Notes: generated by a model from the sequence alone, not told the origin. DNA of 27,667 bases from Campylobacterota bacterium (GCA_013153675.1 JAADEA010000014.1:1-27667), one strand, 5' to 3'. Shown: positions 1 to 7,922, counted from the first letter of the stretch. Numbers and translations: made by a program.

Positions 1-24
1 ATTGCTACAAGCAATTTTATAGCT
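1..24 (+). terminator. Possible end of an upstream gene's terminator (cut by window edge)
   Basis: ATTGC (1-5) and GCAAT (11-15) form a short inverted repeat around TACAA. A T-rich stretch interrupted by A, G and C follows. The stem may continue left of the window, so its strength cannot be judged. Confidence 0.25.
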
Positions 25-33
25 TTTATTATT

Positions 34-39
34 TATAAT
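34..39 (+). promoter_or_regulatory. Candidate -10 box for the first gene
   Basis: A perfect TATAAT lies at 34-39. It would start transcription near 46 and leave a leader of about 30 bases with AAGGAT (64-69) ahead of the GTG at 76. No convincing -35 is visible and the background is very AT-rich, so chance is possible. Confidence 0.35.
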
Positions 40-75
40 TTTGCAATAATTTTTATCCCTAAAAAGGATTATTAA

Positions 76-576
76 GTGTTAAATTTTATTAACAAAATAT
101 TACTTTTCACTTTAATAGTTGGAGTTGAACTTATATACTCTTCTACTCCATCTTCTAATTTAAAAAAGAGCAGTAATTTTATAAAGAACTGTTCATTGCC
201 AAATGACTTTTGTATAGTATATCCAAAAACATTTACTCTAAAAAAGAGCAAAGATAATAGAGAGTGGATTATAGAAGATAAAAATAGAAATTTTTGGATG
301 AGGATTGAGGTTGGAGAAAATCTAAATAAATTATCTTTAAAAGAGGAGATGAAACTTCAAGAAAGATTTTTTGATACTCTAACATATAGTTGTATTAAAG
401 AGAAAAATAACTACTTTGTCCTATCTGGCTTTAAAGATGGATATATCTACTATATTAAAAGTGTTCATTTCAAAGATAAAAAGTTTAGACTCTTTATAAA
501 ATATAAAAAAGATTTAAAGAAAAATTTTGATGAACTTGTAACTCATATCTCTCACTCGTTTAAAGCAAAAAAATAG
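76..576 (+). CDS. Small predicted secreted protein of unknown function
   Basis: I do not recognise a family. The 166-residue product begins with Lys-7 and a hydrophobic stretch at residues 8-20, as in a Sec signal peptide or N-terminal anchor, so it is probably periplasmic. The start is a GTG with AAGGAT about six bases upstream. The mature part is lysine-rich and predicted mixed alpha/beta. Two cysteines near residues 39 and 46, plus one near 106, could form a disulphide. It sits 63 bases upstream of pal on the same strand, where many proteobacteria have tolB; its size and sequence do not resemble the TolB beta-propeller. A separate promoter before pal suggests that the two need not be cotranscribed. 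The reading frame is clear; the function is open. Confidence 0.7.
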   Translation: MLNFINKILLFTLIVGVELIYSSTPSSNLKKSSNFIKNCSLPNDFCIVYPKTFTLKKSKDNREWIIEDKNRNFWMRIEVGENLNKLSLKEEMKLQERFFDTLTYSCIKEKNNYFVLSGFKDGYIYYIKSVHFKDKKFRLFIKYKKDLKKNFDELVTHISHSFKAKK

Positions 577-581
577 CTAAT

Positions 582-610
582 TTGGTTGTTACAAATTTTT
601 TTGATATAGT
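582..610 (+). promoter_or_regulatory. Candidate promoter of pal
   Basis: An extended -10, TGATATAGT, lies at 602-610. A weak -35 (TTGGTT, 582-587) sits 17 bases before the TATAGT. Transcription would begin near 617, giving a leader of about 23 bases containing AAAGGGGAG. Confidence 0.45.
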
Positions 611-639
611 TTTAATAAGATTTCTTCAAAGGGGAGTGA

Positions 640-1215
640 ATGAGAGGGATAATTGCTATTGCTACTTTATTAATTTTATTTAATGGCTGTACAAAAAAAA
701 GACCAATTCCAGTAATTCCATCAAATCAAGGTGAAGTTCAAGAAGAGGTAGTAGGAAGTGGAAATTTGGCTGGAGATGGAATAAAAGAGACTCAAGTAAA
801 CTCCTCTTCAAAAACTAACAAAGAGGTATTAGGAGGAGTTAATGCTGAGGGAAAATATACTGGAAGTGATGGAGTAAGTGCCAGTGGAATTAAATTTATC
901 TATTTTGCTTCTGATAGATATGATTTAGAGAGCGATCAGATTGCAAGATTAAATAGTGATCTTCCAAAGATTAAAGCTCTTACAAAAAGTGGTAAAATTA
1001 GAATTGAAGGAAACTGTGACGAGATGGGCACAGATGAATATAACCATGCCCTTGGATTAAAAAGAGCAAGAGCAGTTAGAGACTATTTAATAAATCATGG
1101 AATAGATGCTTCAAAAATGGATATTATAAGTTATGGAGAGAGCAACCCAGTTTGTACCGGTCATAGCGAAGCATGTCATGCTAAAAATAGAAGAGTAGAA
1201 ATAAACAAGATTTAA
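640..1215 (+). CDS. pal: Peptidoglycan-associated lipoprotein Pal
   Basis: This 191-residue outer-membrane lipoprotein tethers the outer membrane to peptidoglycan as part of the Tol-Pal system. A lipoprotein signal ends in LFNGC, with Cys-17 as the predicted lipidated residue. Residues about 18-80 form a low-complexity Gly/Ser/Glu linker, and residues about 85-191 are an OmpA-like peptidoglycan-binding domain. The core motif GNCDEMGTDEYN followed by LGLKRARAVRDYL matches Pal rather than OmpA or MotB. The GNCDE form, where many proteobacteria have GHTDE, is usual in Campylobacterota. An AAAGGGGAG ribosome site precedes the ATG. No tolB is adjacent; any tolQRAB genes must lie before the window or elsewhere. 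Confidence 0.93.
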   Translation: MRGIIAIATLLILFNGCTKKRPIPVIPSNQGEVQEEVVGSGNLAGDGIKETQVNSSSKTNKEVLGGVNAEGKYTGSDGVSASGIKFIYFASDRYDLESDQIARLNSDLPKIKALTKSGKIRIEGNCDEMGTDEYNHALGLKRARAVRDYLINHGIDASKMDIISYGESNPVCTGHSEACHAKNRRVEINKI

Positions 1216-1234
1216 GATAAATTAAGTAGAATTG

Positions 1235-2101
1235 ATGGGAAATTCAAAAAAAGCCCTCCCTCCCCTAAAGAGGTTTGGGCAAAATTTTTTAAAAGATAAA
1301 AATATCTTAGAAAAAATCATCAAAGCGATCCCCTTATCTAATAGTTATAACAAGATTGTAGAAATAGGGGCTGGCTTAGGTGATTTAACCAAAAAATTAT
1401 TAGAGATCAGATGTGTAAAAGCATATGAGGTCGATAAAAGGCTATGTAGCTATCTAAAAGAGGAGTTTTCCAAAGAGATTAGCGAGGGCAAATTAGAATT
1501 AGTATGTAAAGATGTTTTAGAAGAGAAGGACTCTTTAGATAAAGATAAATTTATTTTAGTTGCTAATTTGCCCTACTATATAGCTACAAAAATTATTTTA
1601 AATGCTCTAAGGGATAGAAATTGCCAAGAGCTAATTGTAATGATTCAAAAAGAGGTAGCCTTAAAATTTTGTGCAAAAAGCGGAGATAGAGAGTTTGGTT
1701 CTTTATCAATTTTAGCCTCTTATTGTGGAGAGTGTGAAATTTTATTTGATGTTTTACCAAGCTCTTTTGATCCTATGCCAAAAGTTACCTCATCTGTAAT
1801 TAGAATTAGAAAAAAAAGGAGCTTAGAAGATAGAAAATTTGAAGAGTTTTTAAAAGTAGCATTTAGTATGCCACGCAAAACTCTAAAAAAGAATCTATCT
1901 AAAGCCTATCCAAAAGAGCTAATTGAAGAGATTTTTTCTATATTATCTCTTGAGCCTTCAATTAGACCTCATCAACTTTTACCATCTGAGTATCTAAAAA
2001 TATTTTCTATAATAAAGGATAGTTCAGATGGAAGAGAAAAAAGAGAATATTCAAACAACAACTCAAACTCAATCTCAAACTCCAAATCAAAAGAAAAATA
2101 A
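1235..2101 (+). CDS. rsmA: 16S rRNA adenine dimethyltransferase KsgA
   Basis: The enzyme dimethylates two adjacent adenines in the 3'-terminal hairpin of 16S rRNA using S-adenosylmethionine. The N-terminal KRFGQNFL motif, the SAM-binding motif EIGAGLGDLT near residues 43-52 and the catalytic NLPYYI near residue 112 identify it. I chose ATG 1235 over an in-frame TTG three bases earlier; no strong ribosome site separates them. The protein is 288 residues, somewhat longer than usual (about 260-275), because the last 20 or so residues form a Ser/Asn/Lys-rich tail. That tail is encoded where the gene overlaps rnj by 74 bases in another frame. The ksgA-rnj order is as in Helicobacter and Campylobacter, so the two are probably cotranscribed. 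Confidence 0.95.
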   Translation: MGNSKKALPPLKRFGQNFLKDKNILEKIIKAIPLSNSYNKIVEIGAGLGDLTKKLLEIRCVKAYEVDKRLCSYLKEEFSKEISEGKLELVCKDVLEEKDSLDKDKFILVANLPYYIATKIILNALRDRNCQELIVMIQKEVALKFCAKSGDREFGSLSILASYCGECEILFDVLPSSFDPMPKVTSSVIRIRKKRSLEDRKFEEFLKVAFSMPRKTLKKNLSKAYPKELIEEIFSILSLEPSIRPHQLLPSEYLKIFSIIKDSSDGREKREYSNNNSNSISNSKSKEK

Positions 2102-3971
2102 TAATTACAATCAAAAAAGAAGCAATAATAACTATAAAAGAAAAAACTCATATCAAAATCAACAAAAAAACTATCTTCCTCAAAGAAGCAATTTTAATAA
2201 AAGAATAAAACTTGATCCAATGTTACCAAAAGAGCTCAAAGAGTCTCTATTGGAAAATGAAAGAATTCAGCAAGAGAGAATGTCTCCTTGGAGAAAGATA
2301 AATCAAAATACTCAAGCAAAAGTTAGATTTACACCTCTTGGTGGACTTGGTGAAATTGGAGGAAATATTGCTGTTTTAGAGACTCAAAATAGTGCAATTG
2401 TGATAGATGTAGGAATGAGCTTTCCTGATGAGACAATGCATGGAGTGGATATCTTAATTCCAGATTTTTCCTATTTACATGAGATAAAACACAAAATTAA
2501 AGGAATAGTTATTACCCATGCTCACGAAGATCATATTGGTGCCATTCCTTATCTCTTTAAAGAGCTAAAATTTCCTATATATGGAACTCCATTAGTTCTT
2601 GCAATGATTGCAAATAAATTTGATGAACATGGTTTAAGTGGAGATAAGAGATTTTTTAGATATGTAACAAAAAGAAGAGTATATGAAATTGGAGATTTTA
2701 AAGTAGAATGGATGCATGTAACTCACTCTATTGTAGATTCATCAGCACTTGCTATTCAAACCCCAGCTGGTACTCTTATTCATACAGCAGACTTTAAAAT
2801 AGATCATACTCCAATTGATGGCTATACTACTGATTTGCACCGCTTTGCCTACTATGGAAATCAAGGAGTTTTAGCACTATTTTCTGACTCTACAAACTCT
2901 CATTCTCCTGGATTTACAAAGAGTGAATCTGTGGTTGGAACTACATTTGATACTCTTTTTGAAAAGGCAAAAGGAAGAGTTATTATGTCAACTTTCTCTT
3001 CTAATGTTCATAGAATCTATCAAGCAATGGAAAGAGGAGTTAGGCATAATAGAAAAATATGTATTATTGGTCGTTCAATGGAGAGAAATATAGAGACTGC
3101 AAGAAAGCTTGGATATGTAGATATTGATGAGAAACACTTTATTGAACCTCATGAGATCTCTAAATTTAAAGATGAAGAGATTTTAGTTATTACAACTGGT
3201 TCTCAAGGTGAAACAATGGCAGCCCTCTCAAGAATGGCAACAGATGAACATAGACAAATTAAATTAAAACCAACAGATACTGTAATTATTAGCGCAAGCG
3301 CAATTCCTGGGAATGAAGCAAGTGTATCAAAATTGATGAATTTACTTTTAAAAGCTGGAGTTACTGTAAGATATAAAGAGTTTAGTGATATACATGTATC
3401 AGGACATGCTTCTCAAGAAGAGCAAAAATTGATGCTACGACTTGTTCAGCCAAAATACTTCTTACCAGTTCATGGAGAATATAACCATATAGCAGCTCAT
3501 GCTAAAACTGCTGTTAGTTGTGGAATTGATGAGAGAAATATAGTTTTAATGAGTGATGGAGATCAAATAGAAATTACTCCTAAATATATTAAAAAGGTAA
3601 GAAGTGTAAAAGTTGGAAAGAGATTTATAGATAATCAAGCAAATCAAGAGATTATGGCTGATGTGGTAGATGATAGACAAAAACTTGCCACAGATGGAAT
3701 TGTAAATATTGTAATGCAAATTAGTACCCAAGAATCAAAACTTCTCTCTAAACCAATTGTAACAGTCTATGGACTTGTAGCTGATAAAGACGAGAAAAAT
3801 TTCGTAAAAGAGATAGAAAAGTTAATTATAGATTATCTAAATAGTTCAAAAATAGAAGAGTCCTCTAACCCTAAAGTAATAGAGAGTGACATTAGAGGAG
3901 TTGTAAAAAAATATATTGTTAGAACATATAAAAAATATCCATTTATTATCCCAACAGTATTTTTGGTATAA
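2028..3971 (+). CDS. rnj: Ribonuclease J
   Basis: RNase J is a metallo-beta-lactamase/beta-CASP ribonuclease with 5'-3' exonuclease and endonuclease activity, and it drives mRNA decay in Campylobacterota. The catalytic core begins near residue 98 (VRFTPLGGLGEIGGN). The zinc motif HAHEDH is at residues 164-169, and the beta-CASP region follows, with the late motif FLPVHGEY. Residues 1-95 are an Asn/Gln/Lys-rich extension, comparable to the long N-terminal extension of Helicobacter pylori RNase J; most other RNase J proteins are about 550-560 residues and lack it. The ATG is preceded by AAAGGA at a good distance, which supports a true start inside ksgA. It reads on towards kpsF after a 9-base gap. 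Confidence 0.95.
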   Translation: MEEKKENIQTTTQTQSQTPNQKKNNNYNQKRSNNNYKRKNSYQNQQKNYLPQRSNFNKRIKLDPMLPKELKESLLENERIQQERMSPWRKINQNTQAKVRFTPLGGLGEIGGNIAVLETQNSAIVIDVGMSFPDETMHGVDILIPDFSYLHEIKHKIKGIVITHAHEDHIGAIPYLFKELKFPIYGTPLVLAMIANKFDEHGLSGDKRFFRYVTKRRVYEIGDFKVEWMHVTHSIVDSSALAIQTPAGTLIHTADFKIDHTPIDGYTTDLHRFAYYGNQGVLALFSDSTNSHSPGFTKSESVVGTTFDTLFEKAKGRVIMSTFSSNVHRIYQAMERGVRHNRKICIIGRSMERNIETARKLGYVDIDEKHFIEPHEISKFKDEEILVITTGSQGETMAALSRMATDEHRQIKLKPTDTVIISASAIPGNEASVSKLMNLLLKAGVTVRYKEFSDIHVSGHASQEEQKLMLRLVQPKYFLPVHGEYNHIAAHAKTAVSCGIDERNIVLMSDGDQIEITPKYIKKVRSVKVGKRFIDNQANQEIMADVVDDRQKLATDGIVNIVMQISTQESKLLSKPIVTVYGLVADKDEKNFVKEIEKLIIDYLNSSKIEESSNPKVIESDIRGVVKKYIVRTYKKYPFIIPTVFLV

Positions 3972-3980
3972 GGCTTTTAG

Positions 3981-4952
3981 ATGATAGATGTGGCAAAAAG
4001 GGTTTTAGATATTGAAGCGAAAGCCCTCTTAGATGCAAAAAAAAGAATTAATCAAAACTTTAATAAAGCAGTAGAGATTATCTATAATCTAAAGGGCAAA
4101 TTAATTGTAACTGGTATTGGAAAGTCTGGACTTGTAGGAGCAAAAATTGCTGCTACCTTTGCAAGTACAGGAACAAGCAGTTTCTTTTTGCATCCAAGTG
4201 AAGCTCTTCATGGTGATTTGGGAATGATTAGTAAAGAAGATGGAGTATTAGCAATTAGTTATAGTGGAGAGAGTGAAGAGTTAAGTAATATTCTTCCTCA
4301 TATTAAAAGATTTAATGTACCTCTTATTGGTATGAGTAGTAATTTAAATTCTACTTTAGCAAAGTATGCAGATGTAACACTTGATATATCAGTAGAGCAA
4401 GAAGCATGCCCTCTTGGAGTTGCACCAACTGCAAGTACCACTTTGACAATGGCTTTAGGTGATGCTTTAGCAGTAGCCTTAATGGAAAAGAGAGGTTTTA
4501 AAAGAGAAGATTTTGCAGCTTTTCATCCTGGAGGCTCTCTTGGAAGACAGCTATATATAAAAGTTAAAGATATTATGAGAGATAAAAATCTTCCCAAAGT
4601 ATCTCCAAATACTCCTTTAAAAGATGCGATTTTAGTAATGAGCCAAGGAAAGCTTGGAAATATATTAATAGAAGAAGATAATAAATTAGTTGCTATCTTA
4701 AGTGATGGGGATTTAAGAAGAGCTTTAATGAGGAGCGATTTTGATCTAAATGCACCTGTTATTAAATATGCAACAAAAAATCCTAAAAGAATTGATAATT
4801 TAGATATTTTAGCCTCTGATCTTTTAGCTTTTATAGAAGATAATAAGATTCAAATGGTTGTAATTGTTGATAAAAATGATAAAATATTAGGAGTTGTTCA
4901 TTTTCATGATCTAATTGATGCAGGGATAAAGAGAAGAGATGAGATTAAATAA
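3981..4952 (+). CDS. kpsF: D-arabinose 5-phosphate isomerase, KpsF/GutQ/KdsD family
   Basis: The enzyme interconverts ribulose 5-phosphate and arabinose 5-phosphate, the first step to Kdo, the inner-core sugar of lipopolysaccharide. The 323-residue length matches E. coli KdsD (328). An SIS sugar-isomerase domain covers residues about 35-170, with TGIGKSGLVGAK at 44-55, HPSEALHGDLG near 71-81 and SYSGES near 93-98. Two CBS domains follow, at about 200-255 and 265-320. Position right after rnj matches H. pylori. The end overlaps the next gene by 14 bases, which indicates an operon. The family assignment is firm; the symbol (kpsF or kdsD) is a naming choice. Confidence 0.93.
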   Translation: MIDVAKRVLDIEAKALLDAKKRINQNFNKAVEIIYNLKGKLIVTGIGKSGLVGAKIAATFASTGTSSFFLHPSEALHGDLGMISKEDGVLAISYSGESEELSNILPHIKRFNVPLIGMSSNLNSTLAKYADVTLDISVEQEACPLGVAPTASTTLTMALGDALAVALMEKRGFKREDFAAFHPGGSLGRQLYIKVKDIMRDKNLPKVSPNTPLKDAILVMSQGKLGNILIEEDNKLVAILSDGDLRRALMRSDFDLNAPVIKYATKNPKRIDNLDILASDLLAFIEDNKIQMVVIVDKNDKILGVVHFHDLIDAGIKRRDEIK

Positions 4953-5733
4953 ATTTATTTCCCATAATACTCCATATTCAAGAAGAGAAGCAGATGAGCT
5001 TATAAAAAATGGTCTTGTAAAAGTTGGTCATAAGGTAGTAACTGACTTTTCTTATGATGTAAAAGATGGAGACAAGGTATTTATTAAAGGTAGATATGTA
5101 AAAAGAAAAAGAGGAGAATTAACAGTTATTGCATTTAATAAGCCAAAAGGGGTTTTAGTAACAAAAAGAGATGATAGAGGAAGAACAACAATATATCATA
5201 TCTTACCAGGTAGATTTAGAAGATTTATTCCAGTAGGAAGACTCGATTTTGCCAGTGAAGGATTACTACTACTAACTGACTCTCCAAAAGTAGCAGATCT
5301 TCTTATGAGAAGTAAACTTCCAAGAGTATATAATATAAAAATAGATAAACCTCTTTCTCAAGAGATGATAGATGCGATGAAAAATGGTTTAAAATTAGAA
5401 GATGCAACAGCAGGAGCTCATAAAGAGAGTAAAATAAAAGAGATGGAATTTGCCCCTTTTGATAATTTTGAAATTAGAAAAGCTGGTAAAAATTTTACAA
5501 AATTAAGAGTTACTATAAGTGAAGGAAAAAATAGAGAATTAAGGCGTTTTTTTGGTCATTTTGGAGCTAAAGTATTAGATTTAAAAAGAGTAGCATTTGG
5601 ATGGGTAGAATTAAATAATCTTCCAACAGGAAAGGTTAGATTTTTAACATCAAAAGAGTATGACAAATTACATAAATTTATTAAAGAGGAGGCAAAGAAG
5701 AATGACAGAGATAAAAACAGTAAAGCTAAATAG
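4939..5733 (+). CDS. RluB/RsuA-family pseudouridine synthase
   Basis: A predicted rRNA pseudouridine synthase of 264 residues. An S4 RNA-binding domain occupies residues 1-50 (RLNKFIS, SRREADELIKNG). The catalytic domain follows, with FNKPKGVLVT near 66-75 and GRLDFASEGLLLLT at 100-113, where Asp-103 is the expected catalytic aspartate; NRELRRFFGHFG lies further on. This pattern fits the RluB/RluE/RsuA branch rather than TruB or RluD. RluB in E. coli modifies 23S rRNA, but the target here cannot be read from sequence. It overlaps kpsF by 14 bases. Its lysine-rich end runs through the ribosome site and start of the next gene, an overlap of 32 bases. Confidence 0.9.
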   Translation: MRLNKFISHNTPYSRREADELIKNGLVKVGHKVVTDFSYDVKDGDKVFIKGRYVKRKRGELTVIAFNKPKGVLVTKRDDRGRTTIYHILPGRFRRFIPVGRLDFASEGLLLLTDSPKVADLLMRSKLPRVYNIKIDKPLSQEMIDAMKNGLKLEDATAGAHKESKIKEMEFAPFDNFEIRKAGKNFTKLRVTISEGKNRELRRFFGHFGAKVLDLKRVAFGWVELNNLPTGKVRFLTSKEYDKLHKFIKEEAKKNDRDKNSKAK

Positions 5734-6100
5734 TCGCTACAAGAGTGAGATGATAGATATTACAGAGCTTGTACAAGAAGAGGTAATGAAACTTGGCTTA
5801 AGAGAAGGGCTTTGTACAATTTTTGTTCCTCATACTACTGCCTCTATTGTTCTATTTATTAAAGGTGATAGCAAATTAAGAAGAGACTTTTTATCCTCTC
5901 TAAACAATATTGCTCCAAATGATGGAGAGTATGAAAGTGATGATCCAAATGCTGCAGCTCATATTAAATCTACAATTTGTGGTCCAAGAATAGTAGTACC
6001 TGTTCAAAATGGAAGATTATTTTTAGGAGAGTGGCAAGGAATATTTTTCTGTGAGTTTGATGGACCAAGAGAAAGAGAGTTTCATATTCAAGTAATTTAA
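5702..6100 (+). CDS. YjbQ-family (UPF0047) protein
   Basis: A 132-residue single-domain protein of the YjbQ/UPF0047 family. Members have been reported to have weak thiamine-phosphate synthase activity, but the physiological role is unsettled. The signature VPHTTASIVL, the later AAAHIKSTICGP and GRLFLGEWQGIFFCEFDGPR are plain. The frame is open upstream to 5660, but AGAGGAGG nine bases before ATG 5702, and the family's usual N-terminus, make 5702 the start. Two spots differ from the form I expect: the stretch after HTTA lacks the common NEN motif, and the usual His before the Asn-x-x-Ala-His segment is replaced (ESDDPN). It shares one base with rarA in TAATG. Confidence 0.88.
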   Translation: MTEIKTVKLNSRYKSEMIDITELVQEEVMKLGLREGLCTIFVPHTTASIVLFIKGDSKLRRDFLSSLNNIAPNDGEYESDDPNAAAHIKSTICGPRIVVPVQNGRLFLGEWQGIFFCEFDGPREREFHIQVI

Positions 6101-7284
6101 TGAATTTAGCCTCAATCTATCGCCCAACCTCATTTGAGGATATCTTATCTCAAGATCATCTTGTAGGAAAAGATGGAATTTTTAGAAAATTTTTACAAAA
6201 GAGCTATTTCCCTCACACTCTTTTATTTGGACCTCCTGGAAGTGGCAAAACAACCATTGCAAGAGTGGTTGCAAAAGAGCTTAAAAGAGATTTTTTTGAG
6301 TTTAATGCAACCTCAATTAAGATTGATGAGGTTAGAAAAACTATTAAAAAGTATGAAAATAGCTTGATAAAGCCAGTTATATTTATTGATGAGATTCATC
6401 GCCTCTCAAAAAATCAGCAAGAGGTGCTTTTACCTTTTTTAGAAAATAACAGCTGTTTACTTCTTGGTGCTTCAACTCAAAATCCATACTACTCAATTAC
6501 TCACGCTTTTAGATCAAGAGTTCATATTTTTGAGCTAAATCCAATCAAAAAAGAGGATCTAAAATCTCTTCTTTTAAAGATTGCTAAAAAAGAGAAAATC
6601 TCTTTGGATGAAGAGGCAATAAAATATTTAATAAATAGCAGTGGTGGAGATGTTAGAGCTATGATAAATCTGCTTGAGAGTGCAAGCTATATTGATAAAA
6701 AAATATCTACAAAGATTTTGCAAACTATTCGCCCAAAAGAGATGATTGCAGGAAGCAGCGAGGATGAGGAGCATTATAATTTGATTTCAGCTTTAATAAA
6801 AAGTATTCGAGGAAGCGATATTGATGCAGCGCTTTTTTATCTTGCAAGATTAATTGAAGCAGCAGAGCCGCCAGAATTTATTGCAAGACGCCTTGCAATT
6901 TTAGCAAGCGAGGATATTGGCAATGCAAATCCAAATGCACTAAATTTAGCAAGCAGCACTTTAGCTATTGTAAAAGAGATTGGCTATCCTGAAGCAAGAA
7001 TTACTCTATCTCAACTGGTAATTTACCTTGCCTCATCTCCAAAATCAAATGCAGCATATAAAGCGATAAATAAGGCAATTAATCTTGCAAAAAAAGAGCC
7101 TCTAAAAGTTCCAAAGCATCTAATAAACCACTCTAAAGAGTATCTCTATCCTCACGATTTTGGAGGATATGTTAAGCAAGAATATCTATTAAAAAAGCTA
7201 AATATCTATCAAAGCAGTGGTATTGGCTTTGAAAAAACCTTAGAGAGTTGGATAGAGAAGATAAAAGGATATCAAAATGGATAA
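6100..7284 (+). CDS. rarA: Replication-associated recombination ATPase RarA (MgsA)
   Basis: RarA is a AAA+ ATPase of the clamp-loader clade that acts at stalled replication forks. The 394-residue protein has Walker A GPPGSGKTT at 44-52, Walker B VIFIDEIHR at 93-101, and a sensor-type segment LLGASTQNPYYS. A C-terminal MgsA/WRNIP1-type domain carries ARRLAILASEDIGNANP and a late YPHDFGGYVKQEYL motif. This C-terminal domain separates it from RuvB and DnaX. At about 394 residues it is a little shorter than E. coli RarA (447). The start overlaps the preceding stop (TAATG) and the end overlaps the next gene by eight bases, so it is part of the same transcript. Confidence 0.93.
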   Translation: MNLASIYRPTSFEDILSQDHLVGKDGIFRKFLQKSYFPHTLLFGPPGSGKTTIARVVAKELKRDFFEFNATSIKIDEVRKTIKKYENSLIKPVIFIDEIHRLSKNQQEVLLPFLENNSCLLLGASTQNPYYSITHAFRSRVHIFELNPIKKEDLKSLLLKIAKKEKISLDEEAIKYLINSSGGDVRAMINLLESASYIDKKISTKILQTIRPKEMIAGSSEDEEHYNLISALIKSIRGSDIDAALFYLARLIEAAEPPEFIARRLAILASEDIGNANPNALNLASSTLAIVKEIGYPEARITLSQLVIYLASSPKSNAAYKAINKAINLAKKEPLKVPKHLINHSKEYLYPHDFGGYVKQEYLLKKLNIYQSSGIGFEKTLESWIEKIKGYQNG

Positions 7285-7609
7285 GATGGACCATATACAA
7301 GAGCTTTTAAGAGAATTCATTAAAGAGAGAAATTGGGAAAAGTATCATACGCCTAAAAATCTATCTATGGCAATTACAATTGAAGCAGCAGAACTAATGG
7401 AACATTTTAATTGGTGTGATTTTTCCAAAGAGGAGTTAGAAAAGGATAAATTAAAAGAGATATCATATGAAATGGCTGATATATTACACTTTCTATTAAG
7501 ACTTGCTGATATTTTAAATATTGATCTATACAAAGCCTCATTAGAAAAGATAGAGTTAAATAAAAAGAGATTTCCTATTTCTGAAGCTAAAAATATTAAA
7601 AGATGTTAA
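7277..7609 (+). CDS. MazG-like nucleotide pyrophosphohydrolase
   Basis: A 110-residue all-alpha protein of the single-domain MazG/dCTPase type, which hydrolyses (deoxy)nucleoside triphosphates to monophosphates and pyrophosphate, often as house-cleaning. The metal-binding acidic residues are visible: Glu-36, Glu-39 and Glu-42 in IEAAELMEHF, and Glu-65 and Asp-68 in SYEMADILHF. This resembles the RS21-C6/DCTPP1 branch more than full-length two-domain MazG. The preferred substrate cannot be told. ATG 7277 has AAAAGGAT upstream; a second ATG nine bases on is possible. It is the last gene of the rightward run and is followed at once by a terminator hairpin. Confidence 0.87.
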   Translation: MDKMDHIQELLREFIKERNWEKYHTPKNLSMAITIEAAELMEHFNWCDFSKEELEKDKLKEISYEMADILHFLLRLADILNIDLYKASLEKIELNKKRFPISEAKNIKRC

Positions 7610-7635
7610 GAGCAGAAAGCTCTGCTCTACTTTTT
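7609..7635 (+). terminator. Rho-independent terminator between convergent genes
   Basis: AGAGCAGA (7609-7616) and TCTGCTCT (7621-7628) form a perfect 8-bp stem around AAGC, followed by five T at 7631-7635. The stem begins inside the stop codon of the MazG-like gene and also covers part of the stop codon of the minus-strand gene at 7627. It could work in both directions, although the T-tract on the minus side is weaker. Confidence 0.8.
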
Positions 7636-7794
7636 AGAACCTAAAAAGGCACTAAGAAAAACTGCTAATATAGCTCCAACTACTCCTAAAGCTGGTGCTG
7701 GTTCAGTTACTGGTTGAACTGGTTCAATATTACCCCCTGCAATTGCAAAAGAGCCTAATAGTACCATTCCACCTAAAATAGCTAACTTTTTCAT
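7627..7794 (-). CDS. Small predicted membrane/exported protein, 55 residues
   Basis: A short gene, easily missed. From ATG at 7794 (minus strand) it encodes 55 residues ending in TAG. The AAAGGAGGA ribosome site four bases ahead of the ATG is among the best in the window, and a TGTTATAGT extended -10 stands about 22 bases further upstream. The product has a signal-peptide-like start (MKKLAILGGM, ending FAIA|GG, an A-x-A cleavage site), a short proline-rich spacer (residues about 24-35) and a second hydrophobic segment at about 36-52 ending in SKK. If the signal is cleaved, a peptide of about 36 residues with one C-terminal membrane helix remains. I know no family for it. The layout of Pro-rich linker, helix and basic end recalls C-terminal sorting tails but lacks a definite motif. 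Confidence 0.65.
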   Translation of the reverse strand: MKKLAILGGMVLLGSFAIAGGNIEPVQPVTEPAPALGVVGAILAVFLSAFLGSKK

Positions 7795-7822
7795 CTATCC
7801 TCCTTTGTTTAATAGTAACTAT

Positions 7823-7831
7823 ACTATAACA
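7823..7831 (-). promoter_or_regulatory. Extended -10 promoter for the 55-residue protein
   Basis: On the minus strand TGTTATAGT (TGn plus TATAGT) ends at 7823. Transcription would start near 7816, leaving a leader of about 22 bases with AAAGGAGGA. No clear -35 is seen. Confidence 0.5.
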
Positions 7832-7922
7832 TATTTTAGATAGAGAAATAAGCCATTTTATAGGAATTTTGATATTTTTTACAAATTATTTACATAATTT
7901 AACAAGAAGAAAAGGTGGAAAA

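Noticed and set aside
76..576. The gene before pal as tolB or another Tol-system gene.
   Set aside because: At 166 residues it is far too short for TolB and shows no propeller repeats or TPR motif.
3546..3731. Open frames antisense to rnj, and other frames opposite the nuo genes.
   Set aside because: They lack ribosome sites and protein-like composition and lie wholly inside well-supported genes.
7627..7794. The 55-residue protein as a PEP-CTERM/exosortase substrate.
   Set aside because: It has Pro/Glu before a helix and a basic end, but the PEP motif is not there, and no exosortase is visible in the window.
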